A stretch of 64,000 bases of DNA from JAVBJV01 sp031555315 (GCA_031555315.1 JAVBUO010000005.1:1-64000), one strand, 5' to 3'; positions 17,109-26,450 are shown, counted from the first letter of the stretch. Made by a program: numbers and translations. Notes: a model not told the origin generated them from the letters alone.

Positions 17109-17519
17109 ATCGAAATTTTCCGTCGGATTCTTTTCAAGAGACCACTGTGCCCGGAATTCCACTGAGTAAACAGGCCGGAAAAGTAAAAGACGCTTGCTTT
17201 GGCGGCGCTGGATTACCCAAGCTATTCATAGCGTTCAATGGTATTTGTCTGAAAACGTTATCTGACGTAGAATTCAATTTAACGGACGGATTGTTCCGAA
17301 ACGGGATTCATTATCTGGTACGGGGCAGCCGATATAGCTGACGTGGATGTGCCGAGGGCGCGTAACCCGGATGGCTGGGGGTTGGTTTTCATTCGTAATG
17401 ATACGATGCGGGGAAATTCCGAGCCATCAATGAGGCGCATTTGCAGTTTGTGCGCGGTGAAGGCCATTTAAATCGCTGCAAGCAAGGTTTTTGACGATAA
17501 ATTCAGTTGGAGAGAAAAC
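17109..17519. other. Intergenic region before phaC; no gene supported
   Basis: This stretch separates the minus-strand SDR gene from phaC. A 64-codon open frame at 17147-17341 has no recognisable motif and is not accepted. A purine-rich GGAGAG at 17510-17515 is the phaC ribosome-binding site. Divergent promoters must lie here, but no clear -35/-10 pair was found. Confidence 0.5.
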
Positions 17520-19394
17520 ATGGCGCAGCCTTCTCGGAAAACAGTCAAATCGTTGGAACTCCTTGCTGAAAAAGGGCCCGGATCTAACGACACAGGACCG
17601 CGCACACATCGCGTCGAACGGAAAAAAGCAGCTCAGCAATTGGATATGACGCCGTGGTGGCGTGGCATCGATCGTCAGACGCTCAGCAGTGCCGATCGAT
17701 CTTTCCGTGCCTGGCTTGGGCAGTTCACGCTCGGCATTTCACCGGCAACGGTGGCTAATACTACGATGGGCTGGTGGGCGAATCTCCTTCTGGCGCCTGG
17801 AAAGCAGATCGGGCTGATGGAGCAGGCGGCACATAACGCGGTGCGGCTTGGAGCCTATGCCGTGCAATCGGCCTTTGATCGCGATGCACCGCTGCCGGTG
17901 GTGCCGGAGACAGCAGACCGGCGTTTTGCGCATGATGGGTGGAAACTGTGGCCCTACAACGTTCTGTCGCAATCCTTTCTGCTGACGCAGGAATGGTGGC
18001 AGCAGGCGACCACGAATATTTCAGGGTTCGACCCACGCTCGGCGGCGCGGATGTCTTTTTCCGCGCGCCAGCGTTTGGATGCGATATCGCCTTCGAATTT
18101 TCCATGGACAAACCCGGAGATCATCGAGGCGACGCTAATGAGCGGCGGTGCAAACCTGGTGCATGGCGCGCAGAATATGTTCGAAGATCTGCGTCGTCAG
18201 CTCAATAACGAAATGCCGGAAGGGACAGAGGCTTTCCGTGTCGGGGAAACGGTTGCGGTGACCCCGGGCAAAGTGGTGTTTCGCAATCATCTCATCGAGC
18301 TGATTCAGTACTCACCTACGACAGAAAAGGTATTCGCCGAGCCGATTCTGATCGTGCCGGCCTGGATCATGAAATACTATATCCTCGATCTTTCGCCGGG
18401 GAATTCTCTTGTTCGCTATCTTGTCGAACACGGGCACACGGTTTTCATGGTATCCTGGCGTAACCCGACGTCGGAAGATTATGACTATGGCATGGACGAA
18501 TACCGCGAGCAGGGCATCGTCGAGGCGGTGAATGCGATATCGACCATCATGCCGGACAGAAAGATCCACGCGACTGGGTATTGTCTGGGCGGCACGCTGC
18601 TGATGATAACTGCTGCCGTGATGCGACGCGATGGCGACGAGCGTCTGGGAAGTTTGTCACTTTTTACGGCGCAGGGTGATTTTTCGGAAGCCGGCGAGCT
18701 GACACTGTTCATCGACGAGAGCGAGATCGCCTATCTGGAAGCGATGATGTGGGATCGTGGTTATCTGGACACGTATCAGATGTCCGGCGCGTTCCAAATC
18801 TTGCGTTCCAATGATCTGATCTGGTCGCGCATGGTGCGCGAATATATGCTAGGCCAATCGACACCGATGAACGATCTGATGGCGTGGAACGCGGATGCCA
18901 CGCGGATGCCGTACCGGATGCACTCGGAATATCTGCGGCGCCTGTTCCTGCGCAATGATCTGGCGTCCGGGCGCTATATGGTGGACCGGCGGCCGGTCTG
19001 GTTCGGATCGAAAAAAATGCTGCCGATGTTTGTCGTGGGAACCGAGCGCGATCACGTCGCGCCGTGGCGGTCGGTTTACAAGCTGCACCTGCTGGCAGGC
19101 GCGGAAATAACATTCGTGTTGACGAGCGGTGGCCATAACGCCGGCATCGTCAGCGAACCGGGACGTCAGAACAGAACCTACCGGATAGCGACCAGACATC
19201 CGGGCGAGGTTTATGTGGATGCCGATATGTGGGAAGCGCGCACGCCCTCCCAGAGAGGGTCGTGGTGGCTTGAATGGCAGGCATGGCTTGCCGCGCGTTC
19301 CACACCGGGCGCTGTCCCGCCGACCATGGGCGCGCCGGACAAAGGGTTGCCGCCGCGAGCTGATGCCCCGGGCACTTACGTACTGCAGCGTTGA
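17520..19394 (+). CDS. phaC: Class I poly(3-hydroxyalkanoate) synthase
   Basis: A 624-residue PHA synthase. The N-terminal domain (about 70-250) contains PWTNPEI. The alpha/beta-hydrolase domain has the lipase-like box GYCLGG with the nucleophile Cys355, and the catalytic Asp and His lie in ERDHVAPW and GGHNAGI. It polymerises 3-hydroxyacyl-CoA into storage granules. The length fits the class I type that acts without PhaE. No phaA, phaB, phaR or phasin gene is adjacent. Confidence 0.92.
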   Translation: MAQPSRKTVKSLELLAEKGPGSNDTGPRTHRVERKKAAQQLDMTPWWRGIDRQTLSSADRSFRAWLGQFTLGISPATVANTTMGWWANLLLAPGKQIGLMEQAAHNAVRLGAYAVQSAFDRDAPLPVVPETADRRFAHDGWKLWPYNVLSQSFLLTQEWWQQATTNISGFDPRSAARMSFSARQRLDAISPSNFPWTNPEIIEATLMSGGANLVHGAQNMFEDLRRQLNNEMPEGTEAFRVGETVAVTPGKVVFRNHLIELIQYSPTTEKVFAEPILIVPAWIMKYYILDLSPGNSLVRYLVEHGHTVFMVSWRNPTSEDYDYGMDEYREQGIVEAVNAISTIMPDRKIHATGYCLGGTLLMITAAVMRRDGDERLGSLSLFTAQGDFSEAGELTLFIDESEIAYLEAMMWDRGYLDTYQMSGAFQILRSNDLIWSRMVREYMLGQSTPMNDLMAWNADATRMPYRMHSEYLRRLFLRNDLASGRYMVDRRPVWFGSKKMLPMFVVGTERDHVAPWRSVYKLHLLAGAEITFVLTSGGHNAGIVSEPGRQNRTYRIATRHPGEVYVDADMWEARTPSQRGSWWLEWQAWLAARSTPGAVPPTMGAPDKGLPPRADAPGTYVLQR

Positions 19395-19452
19395 TGCGTT
19401 GAAGGCGTGAACGCGTGATGACGATGAGATTGATCCGATCTGGACAAGGAAA

Positions 19453-20526
19453 ATGATGCCGACGAACAGACGCAAGCTGCTGCGCGGAGCAGCGGCACTG
19501 GTGGGGGGCGGGGTTGTTTATGCGGGCTGGAAATGGACCCAGCCGCCCGGGCTGCCGGCGGGGTTCGCTGGCGGGAACGGACGGATCGAAGGTACCGAGA
19601 TTGACATCGCTGCCAAGACGCCTGGGCGAATTGTTGAAATCCTGGTGAACGAAGGGGATTTCATAACGGCAGGGCAGATTCTGGTGCGCATGGACACCGC
19701 TGTGCTGGCAGCCCAGTTGCGTGAGGCGGAAGCGCAGTTGCAGCGTGCACGCATTGGCATCGACACTGCGCGAAGTCAGGTCACGCAGCGCGAGGCCGAA
19801 AAAACAGCGGCCGAGGCGATCGTGGCGCAGCGCGAGGCAGAGCTTGATGCGACACGGCGGCGTCTCACCCGTACAACGGCGCTGGCTGAACGCGGTAATT
19901 CGCCGCAGCAGACCCTCGACGATGATCGCGCCAAGTATGAAGGGGCGCGCGCCGCGCTCAGTGCGGCGCAGGCGCAGCTTGCCGCAGCCGACGCGGCGAT
20001 TGGTTTTGCTCGCTCGCAGGTGATCGGCGCCGAGGCGGATGTCGAAGCGGTGAGCGCGTCCATCCAGAGAATTCAGGCGGATATCGACGACAGCACTTTG
20101 CGCTCGCCGCGCGACGGCCGGGTTCAGTACCGCATCGCACAGGTGGGCGAAGTACTCGCGGCTGGTGGTCGCGTGCTTAATCTGGTCGATCTGTCCGACG
20201 TTTACATGACCTTTTTCCTGCCGACCGAAGCCGCAGGCAGGATCGCTCTGGGGACCGAGGCGCGCCTGGTGCTCGATGCGGCGCCACAGTTCGTCATTCC
20301 CGCGCGGGTGTCGTTTGTGGCTGATGTCGCGCAGTTCACGCCTAAAACGGTGGAAACGGCGGAGGAACGGCAAAAGCTGATGTTCCGGGTCCGGGCACGG
20401 ATCGATCCCGATCTGCTGCGCCGTTACATTGCCCACGTCAAGACGGGGTTGCCGGGTATGGCGTATGTGAAAACCAACCCGCAGGCCGAATGGCCGGAAG
20501 CGTTGCGGACGAACCTCCTGCAATGA
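19453..20526 (+). CDS. HlyD-family membrane-fusion protein (YhiI-like)
   Basis: A 357-residue periplasmic adaptor. An N-terminal membrane anchor (about residues 8-30) leads to a lipoyl/barrel half (RIEGTEIDIAAKTPGRI), a long alanine-, glutamine- and glutamate-rich coiled coil (about 85-215), and the second lipoyl half (DSTLRSPRDGRVQYR). It links the ABC transporter downstream to an outer-membrane channel. No TolC gene is in the window. It overlaps the ABC gene by 4 bases. Confidence 0.82.
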   Translation: MMPTNRRKLLRGAAALVGGGVVYAGWKWTQPPGLPAGFAGGNGRIEGTEIDIAAKTPGRIVEILVNEGDFITAGQILVRMDTAVLAAQLREAEAQLQRARIGIDTARSQVTQREAEKTAAEAIVAQREAELDATRRRLTRTTALAERGNSPQQTLDDDRAKYEGARAALSAAQAQLAAADAAIGFARSQVIGAEADVEAVSASIQRIQADIDDSTLRSPRDGRVQYRIAQVGEVLAAGGRVLNLVDLSDVYMTFFLPTEAAGRIALGTEARLVLDAAPQFVIPARVSFVADVAQFTPKTVETAEERQKLMFRVRARIDPDLLRRYIAHVKTGLPGMAYVKTNPQAEWPEALRTNLLQ

Positions 20527-23285
20527 GCGAAACCCCCTCTGCCGGGATAGAGGCGATCGCCAGCGTTCGCGATGTCAGTCTGTTCTACAAAAAAACGCGC
20601 GCGCTGGATGGTGTGTCTCTGGAAATTCCCGCCGGGTGCATGGCCGGTTTGATCGGGCCCGATGGGGTCGGCAAGTCGAGCCTATTATCGCTGATCGCTG
20701 GTGCGCGGGCGGTTCAATCGGGCCGGATCACTGTGCTGGGGGGAGATATTTCGGATCTTCAGCACCGGAATTCGGTGATGTCGCGGATCGCCTATATGCC
20801 GCAGGGGTTGGGTAAGAATCTGTATCCGACCCTGTCCGTGTTCGAGAATATCGATTTCTTCGGGCGCTTGTTCGGCCACGACCATGCAGAACGCCAGCGA
20901 CGTATTGCGGAGCTTACTACAGGCACGGGACTGGCGCCTTTCGTCGACCGGCCGGCGGGCAAGCTTTCGGGCGGGATGAAGCAGAAGCTCGGGTTGTGCT
21001 GCGCGCTGATCCACGATCCCGACTTGCTGATCCTGGATGAGCCGACGACCGGCGTCGACCCGTTGTCCCGCCGTCAATTCTGGGACTTGATCGCGCATAT
21101 CCGCAAGGATCGACCCGGTATGAGCGTGCTGGTCGCCACCGCGTATATGGAAGAGGCGGCGCGGTTCGACTGGCTGGCGGCGATGAATGGCGGGCAAGTG
21201 CTCGCCGTGGGCTCTCCGGCGGAGCTGCTGACGCGCAGCAATACAAAAACTCTGGAAGAGGCGTTCATCGCTCTGCTTCCGGCCGAAGCGCGCAAGGATC
21301 ATCAGCCGGTGGTCATTACACCGCGTGTCGATGACGAAAACGCGACGACGGCGATCGAGGCCCGCAACCTGACGATGCGCTTCGGCGATTTCGTGGCGGT
21401 GGATGATGTGAGTTTTCGGATCGCCCGGGGCGAGATTTTCGGGTTTCTCGGCTCGAACGGCTGTGGCAAGACGACGACGATGAAAATGCTGACCGGCCTG
21501 TTGCAGTCAAGCAGCGGTCAAGCCTGGTTGTTCGGTAGCGAGGTCGATGCGCAGAGCATCGAAACGCGCCGCCGGGTTGGTTATATGTCGCAGAGTTTTT
21601 CACTTTATACCGAACTGACGGTGCGCCAGAATCTGGTTTTGCATGCCCGGCTGTTCAGTGTGCCTGAAGCCGAGATCCCGGCGCGGGTCGCCGAGATGGG
21701 CGAACGTTTTGACCTGACCGCGATTATGGACGCGTTGCCGGATGCATTGCCGATGGGGCAACGTCAGCGTCTGTCTCTGGCGGTGGCGATGGTGCATCGG
21801 CCAGAGATGCTGATCCTCGACGAACCGACATCAGGGGTGGACCCGGTGGCGCGGGACGGTTTCTGGCGCATTCTGGTCGAGCTTTCGCGCCGGGATGGCG
21901 TGACGATTTTCATTTCGACTCATTTCATGAACGAGGCCGGACGGTGTGACCGGATTTCGTTGATGCATGCAGGCCGGGTTCTGGTCAGCGATGCTCCGGA
22001 TGTGCTGGTTGCGAAGCGTGGCGTGGATACGTTGGAGGACGCATTTATCGGTTATCTGGAAGACGCCGAGCGCGACAACGTAAGTACAGCTCCAGCAACG
22101 GCTGTGTTGACGCCGGCCTCTTCCCCCGAGGAAGCCGCACATCCACCAGTGCAGGCGCGCGGGTTCGATATCCGGCGGATGTTCAGCTATGTCCGGCGCG
22201 AAGCGCTCGAGCTGCGCCGTGACCCGATCCGTGCGACCTTGGCGCTGGTCGGCAGCATCATGCTGATGCTCATCATGGGGTACGGCATCAATATGGATGT
22301 CGAAGACCTGACCTTTGCCGTCATGGACCGCGACCAGACGAGCGTCAGCCGTAATTATACGCTCGAGATCAGTGGGTCGCGCTACTTTATCGAACAGAGA
22401 CCGATCGCCGATTATGAGGATCTGGATCGACGCATGCGTTCGGGCGAGCTGACTCTGGCGATGGAGATTCCGCCCGGTTTTGCCCGCGATGTGGCGCGCG
22501 GCCGCCCGGTCGAGATCGGCGCCTGGATCGATGGCGCGATGCCGCAGCGTGCCGAGACAGTGCGCGGCTACGTGCAGGGCATCCATGCACGATGGTTGAG
22601 CGATCAGATGCGAAGAATGGCGGGTGCTTCCGGTAATCCGCTGGCTACTGTTGAGATACGGTTTCGCTACAACCCGGATGTGAAAAGCCTGGTGGCGATG
22701 GTTCCGGCAGTCATTCCGATGCTGCTGATGCTGATTCCAGCGATGTTGACCGCATTGAGTGTGGTGCGGGAAAAAGAGCTCGGGTCGATCATCAATCTGT
22801 ATGTGACACCGATCACACGTCTTGAATTTCTTATGGGCAAGCAGATCCCCTACGTGCTGCTGGCGATGCTGAATTACCTGATGCTGGTATTGCTGGCCGT
22901 CACGCTGTTCGGCGTTCCGCTGAAGGGGAGTTTTCTGACCCTGACCCTGGCGACGCTGCTTTACACCATGGCCGCCACGGCTTTGGGGCTGCTGGTCTCG
23001 TCCTTCATGCGCAGCCAGATAGCGGCTATTTTTGGCACGGCGATCCTGACCATTCTGCCGGCCACGCAGTTTTCAGGCATGCTGGATCCGGTATCGTCGC
23101 TGGAAGGGGCAGGAGCGGTGATCGGGCATCTGTATCCGACCACCCATTATCTGACCATCACGCGCGGCATATTCTCGAAGGCGTTGCAATTTTCGGATTT
23201 GCACAGCCAGTTTCTGGCGCTGGCGCTATCGGTGCCGATACTGCTCGGGCTTTGCGTGATGCTGTTGAAGAAGCAGGAAAGCTGA
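20523..23285 (+). CDS. rbbA: ABC transporter, two ATPase domains fused to an ABC-2 permease (RbbA/YhiH-like)
   Basis: A 920-residue fusion. ABC domain 1 has GPDGVGKSS, LSGGMKQK and LILDEPTTGVD. ABC domain 2 has GSNGCGKTT, a degenerate signature PMGQRQRLSLA and LILDEPTSGVD. A C-terminal ABC-2 membrane domain starts near residue 560, with one helix, a large loop and about five more helices. E. coli RbbA has this architecture and was linked to ribosomes, but the operon with HlyD and a second permease fits an exporter. Substrate unknown. The start at 20523 overlaps the HlyD stop. Confidence 0.82.
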   Translation: MSETPSAGIEAIASVRDVSLFYKKTRALDGVSLEIPAGCMAGLIGPDGVGKSSLLSLIAGARAVQSGRITVLGGDISDLQHRNSVMSRIAYMPQGLGKNLYPTLSVFENIDFFGRLFGHDHAERQRRIAELTTGTGLAPFVDRPAGKLSGGMKQKLGLCCALIHDPDLLILDEPTTGVDPLSRRQFWDLIAHIRKDRPGMSVLVATAYMEEAARFDWLAAMNGGQVLAVGSPAELLTRSNTKTLEEAFIALLPAEARKDHQPVVITPRVDDENATTAIEARNLTMRFGDFVAVDDVSFRIARGEIFGFLGSNGCGKTTTMKMLTGLLQSSSGQAWLFGSEVDAQSIETRRRVGYMSQSFSLYTELTVRQNLVLHARLFSVPEAEIPARVAEMGERFDLTAIMDALPDALPMGQRQRLSLAVAMVHRPEMLILDEPTSGVDPVARDGFWRILVELSRRDGVTIFISTHFMNEAGRCDRISLMHAGRVLVSDAPDVLVAKRGVDTLEDAFIGYLEDAERDNVSTAPATAVLTPASSPEEAAHPPVQARGFDIRRMFSYVRREALELRRDPIRATLALVGSIMLMLIMGYGINMDVEDLTFAVMDRDQTSVSRNYTLEISGSRYFIEQRPIADYEDLDRRMRSGELTLAMEIPPGFARDVARGRPVEIGAWIDGAMPQRAETVRGYVQGIHARWLSDQMRRMAGASGNPLATVEIRFRYNPDVKSLVAMVPAVIPMLLMLIPAMLTALSVVREKELGSIINLYVTPITRLEFLMGKQIPYVLLAMLNYLMLVLLAVTLFGVPLKGSFLTLTLATLLYTMAATALGLLVSSFMRSQIAAIFGTAILTILPATQFSGMLDPVSSLEGAGAVIGHLYPTTHYLTITRGIFSKALQFSDLHSQFLALALSVPILLGLCVMLLKKQES

Positions 23286-23288
23286 GCC

Positions 23289-24410
23289 ATGCGCATAGCC
23301 AATGTCGTGCAGCTCGGGATCAAGGAATTTCGCAGTCTGCTGCGCGATCCGGTGATGATCGTGCTGATCGTCTATGCGTTCAGTTTTGCCATCTACTCGA
23401 CCGCGACAGCCATTCCAGAAACGCTGAACCGTGCTCCGATCGCAATCGTCGATGAAGACCAGTCGCCGCTGTCGATGCGCATCGTCAACGCGTTTTATCC
23501 GCCATATTTTTTGCGCCCGTCGATGATCAGTCAGGCCGAAATGGATGTGCGGATGGATGCGGGTCTGGATACGTTTGCGCTTGATATTCCACCTGACTTC
23601 CAGCGCGACCTGTTGGCCAGACGCAGCCCGGTGATCCAGCTGAACGTCGACGCCACCAGGATGAGCCAAGCCTTCGTCGGCAGCGGATATATCCAGACCA
23701 TCGTCGGGAACGAGGTGACGGCTTTTGCCAACCGCTTCGGTGCGGTGAGTGCTCCGCCGGTGGATCTGGCTTTGCGGGTGAGATTCAATCCGCAGATGAG
23801 CAAGAAATGGTTCGGTGCGATCATCCAGTTGATCAACAATATCACCATGCTGGCGATCGTTCTGACGGGCGCGGCGCTGATCCGCGAACGCGAGCACGGA
23901 ACGATCGAGCATCTTCTGGTCATGCCGGTGACGCCACTGGAGATCATGACGGCCAAGATCTGGTCGATGGCGCTGGTGGTGCTCGGCGCCAGTGCATTTT
24001 CGTTGTTGTTTATCGTCAAAGGGGCTCTGGCGGTACCGATCGAAGGTTCGACCACACTATTTATGGTCGGAACGGCGCTGCATCTTTTCGCCGTGACCGC
24101 GATGGGTATCTTTATGGGAACGATTGCGCGGTCGATGCAACAGTTCGGGCTTCTGCTGATGCTGGTCCTGATGCCGCTGCAGATGCTCTCGGGCGGGTCC
24201 ACGCCGCGTGAAAGCATGCCCGAGCTGGTGCAATACGTGATGATGGTCGCGCCGACCACGCATTTCATCATGCTGGCACAGGCGATCCTTTACCGGGGCG
24301 CCGGCCTGTCGGTGGTCTGGCCGCAGTTCCTGGCGCTGTTCGCCATCGGCGCGACGCTGTTCGGTTTCACCCTGTCGCGCTTCCGCGCTACGATCGGCAC
24401 GATGGCGTAA
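23289..24410 (+). CDS. ABC-2 type permease (YhhJ-like)
   Basis: A 373-residue membrane protein. An N-terminal helix near residues 20-40 is followed by a large extracytoplasmic loop and about five C-terminal helices, with the ABC-2 signature EREHGTIEHLLVMPVTPLEI near residue 200. It would dimerise with the permease half of the preceding RbbA-like protein. It starts 3 bases after that gene and ends 5 bases before the convergent minus-strand gene. Confidence 0.82.
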   Translation: MRIANVVQLGIKEFRSLLRDPVMIVLIVYAFSFAIYSTATAIPETLNRAPIAIVDEDQSPLSMRIVNAFYPPYFLRPSMISQAEMDVRMDAGLDTFALDIPPDFQRDLLARRSPVIQLNVDATRMSQAFVGSGYIQTIVGNEVTAFANRFGAVSAPPVDLALRVRFNPQMSKKWFGAIIQLINNITMLAIVLTGAALIREREHGTIEHLLVMPVTPLEIMTAKIWSMALVVLGASAFSLLFIVKGALAVPIEGSTTLFMVGTALHLFAVTAMGIFMGTIARSMQQFGLLLMLVLMPLQMLSGGSTPRESMPELVQYVMMVAPTTHFIMLAQAILYRGAGLSVVWPQFLALFAIGATLFGFTLSRFRATIGTMA

Positions 24411-24415
24411 AAGAA

Positions 24416-25038
24416 CTAGCGGGTGCTCCGGCGCAGAAATTCTGCTTCCACATCGCGCAGCTGGTCCTTGCCGAAGAATATCTCGGCCCCGACGAAGAAG
24501 GTCGGGGCGCCGAACGTGCCGCGCGCGACCGATGCTTGTGTGTTGTGCGCCAGTTCCTGCTTCATTTCCGGAGATTGCGCACGTTCCAGCAGAATAGCGG
24601 CATTGAAACCGTTTTTTCCGAGAACGGCACGAAAGACCGCCGGGTCGTCCATTTTCTTCGGTGTGGACCACATGTTGCGGAAAACGACATCGACATAAGC
24701 GTCGAAACACCCCAAATGCCAGGCGGCAACGGCGCCGCGCATCAGGGCCAGGGTGTTGACGGGAAAGAACGGATTGCGCTGAAAATCGGTGATGTTGTGC
24801 CGGGCGAGGAAGCGTTGCGTTTCCAGTTGCATGAAGGCGCGTTTGCTGGGCACATCCCGGAATGCCTCGGCCGGTGAGCGGTTGCCGGTCGCCTTGAAAA
24901 CACCGCCGAGCAGGATGGGCACATAGCGGAACCGCGCCCCGATCCGCTGCTCGACAGTTGGAATGACCCGATGCGCGAGATAGGCATTGGGACTGCCGAA
25001 ATCAAAATGGAATTCGAGGCCGACCTGTTCCTTGCTCA
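24416..25038 (-). CDS. DsbA-family 2-hydroxychromene-2-carboxylate isomerase-like protein
   Basis: A 207-residue thioredoxin-fold protein of the kappa-GST/HCCA isomerase group. It has FHFDFGSPNAYLAH at the N-terminus, with the Ser that replaces the CXXC cysteine, and GTFGAPTFFVG with the cis-proline near residue 178. Relatives isomerise aromatic-degradation intermediates with glutathione or have unknown substrates. The start at 25038 is chosen because the fold begins there. It lies 2 bases after an SDR gene on the same strand, suggesting a two-gene unit. Confidence 0.78.
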
Positions 25039-25040
25039 TC

Positions 25041-25778
25041 TTACCACCGTTCCCGATAGGGGCGCAGATCCAGCTCGTGGGTCCAGGCATCGCGCGGCTG
25101 GAGGTGCAGTTGCCAGTAAAGCTCGGCGATCGAGGACGGATTGACCAGGTCGTCGGGTTGAATGGCCTCTGCGCCGGGGCGCAGCTGACGCATTTCGCGC
25201 ACCCAGGCGGTGTCGACGCCGGCGTCGATGATGAGATGGGCGACGTGAATGTTCTTTGGCCCCAGTTCGCGGGCCATGCTTTGCGCCACGGCCCTGAGGC
25301 CGAACTTGGCGCTGGCGAAGGCCGCAAAACCGGGCCCGCCGCGCAGGCTGGCAGTGGCGCCGGTAAACAGGATCGAGCCGCCTCCACGCGCCAGCATCAG
25401 GCGTGCGGCCTCGCGCCCGGCCAGAAAGCCGCCATAGCAGGCCATTTCCCAGACCTTGCGGAACACGCGCTCGGTTGTGTCGAGGATGGGGAAATTGACA
25501 TTGGCGCCGACATTGAAAATGCAGACTTCAAGCGGCGCGGTGCGATCGGCTTCGGCCAGAAATGCGGTGACGGATTCTTCTTTGCGTGCATCCAGCGCCA
25601 AGCCGCGGCAGCGACCGCCGCTGGCGGTGATTTCGGCGGCCAGCGGTTCCAGTTTGTCGGCGTTCCGCCGTCCGATGAAGACGGAATAGCCGCCGGCGGC
25701 AAACCGGCGTGCGATGGCGGCCCCGATGAAATCGCCCGCCCCAATGATGGCGACAGAGGCGTTGCGTTGCTTGTCCAT
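25041..25778 (-). CDS. SDR-family protein lacking the catalytic Ser and Tyr
   Basis: A 245-residue short-chain-dehydrogenase fold with the nucleotide site GAGDFIGAAIA and FNVGANVNFP. In place of YxxxK it has FASAK, so the catalytic Tyr is Phe. The Ser position 13 residues before it is Ala (in TGATASLRGG). The Lys is kept. Normal SDR hydride transfer is therefore doubtful, although binding of NAD(P) should be intact. The protein may be a regulator, a binding protein or an enzyme with other chemistry. It sits with a DsbA-like isomerase gene. Confidence 0.75.
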   Translation of the reverse strand: MDKQRNASVAIIGAGDFIGAAIARRFAAGGYSVFIGRRNADKLEPLAAEITASGGRCRGLALDARKEESVTAFLAEADRTAPLEVCIFNVGANVNFPILDTTERVFRKVWEMACYGGFLAGREAARLMLARGGGSILFTGATASLRGGPGFAAFASAKFGLRAVAQSMARELGPKNIHVAHLIIDAGVDTAWVREMRQLRPGAEAIQPDDLVNPSSIAELYWQLHLQPRDAWTHELDLRPYRERW

Positions 25779-25879
25779 GGCGGCATTTTCCCGGTTTCTT
25801 GCCCAAAATTTTCGGCGCTGGGTTCATTACGTATCGGAGTGTGGTTGCGGATTCCAGCGTCGGTCAAGGCCGTGGCAGA

Positions 25880-26055
25880 CGTCATGGCGGCAGGCTGTTC
25901 GACTATGGCGAACTGCAGCTGCTGCTGTTGGCGATGATCGCCGAACGGCCTCGACGATATGGGCTACGCGACGATCGCGCCCGAAACTTCCGGCAGAAAG
26001 CTCAAACAGCGCCGCCGCACTCGATGCGGCTGCCCAGATCGTGGAACGCAACTAA
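25880..26055 (+). pseudogene. PadR-family regulator remnant (three frames)
   Basis: Three short matches in three different frames line up in the order expected for a PadR regulator. GGRLFDYGELQLLLLAMIAE (about 25889-25948) is the start of its winged helix. LDDMGYATIAPETSGRK (about 25950-26000) is the wing end. NSAAALDAAAQIVERN (about 26005-26052) is the following helix. Much of the recognition helix is missing between the first two. No single frame can make a working protein. The call is from memory of PadR sequences. Confidence 0.55.
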
Positions 26056-26075
26056 TACGCGAACAGTCCTTTTCG

Positions 26076-26213
26076 GCCTGTAGCGCCGCCCCGGACGAGG
26101 CGCAGATGTTGCGGCTTCAGGAGGCCGTTGCGAGCCATCTTGTCCGCTTCGCATTCCGCGAGGAACTGCGTATTGTCTGGCATTCTGCGGCCGAAAACAG
26201 CGTCGTGAAATAA
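26076..26213 (+). pseudogene. DUF2218 protein, C-terminal remnant
   Basis: The last 45 codons before TAA at 26211 read AAPDEAQMLRLQEAVASHLV followed by RFAFREELRIVWHSA. The pattern LxxVVAxHLxRFAFREEL is the C-terminus of the small DUF2218 proteins, which are often near PadR regulators and siderophore-interacting proteins. The rest of the gene is gone, and the frame upstream runs into the padR remnant. It is therefore a deletion product of a former padR-to-DUF2218 locus. Confidence 0.55.
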
Positions 26214-26217
26214 CAAA

Positions 26218-26265
26218 AAACCATATATTGACGTAATTTGAAATATAAACCACCATATCTGGTAG
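26218..26265 (+). promoter_or_regulatory. Tandem NrdR-type boxes upstream of nrdAB
   Basis: Two copies of an NrdR-like core, CCATATATTG (26221-26230) and CCATATCTGG (26253-26262), fit the 10-base core CwAtATaTwG of the NrdR box with the C second base shared by both. They are 32 bp apart, three helical turns, which is the arrangement NrdR needs for paired binding. They lie just before the riboswitch of the ribonucleotide reductase operon, where the promoter should be. NrdR itself is not in the window. Confidence 0.62.
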
Positions 26266-26295
26266 TCACAGTCTCTCGATTCGCAAGAGCGAGAG

Positions 26296-26450
26296 CTAAG
26301 AGGGAATCCGGTGTGCCTTTGGGCAAGGCCGGAGCTGCCCCCGCAACTGTAAGCGGCGAGCCATCGTTCATCTGATGTCACTGGAGCCGCAAGGCTCCGG
26401 GAAGACCGGACGGAGGCGCTGACCCGCGAGCCAGGAGACCTGCTGTGACC
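26296..26450 (+). ncRNA. Cobalamin (AdoCbl) riboswitch controlling nrdAB
   Basis: The aptamer shows its conserved blocks in order: AGAGGGAA (26299-26306), GCTGCCCCCGCAACTGTAAG (26334-26353), the CACTGG and GGGAAG elements (26379-26404), and the B12 box GAGCCAGGAGACCTGC (26428-26443). Downstream to the start codon is an expression platform ending in a hairpin CCCCAA-CAG-TTGGGG (26551-26565) 10 bases before ATG, which could hide the ribosome-binding G-run. When B12 is present the class I reductase should be off. A small hairpin (26273-26295) precedes the aptamer. Confidence 0.93.

Noticed and set aside
17147..17341. 64-codon open frame upstream of phaC
   Set aside because: No ribosome-binding site or motif; the start overlaps the neighbouring promoter region.
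19150..20523. 457-codon minus-strand open frame
   Set aside because: Antisense to phaC end and the HlyD gene, which have clear family motifs.
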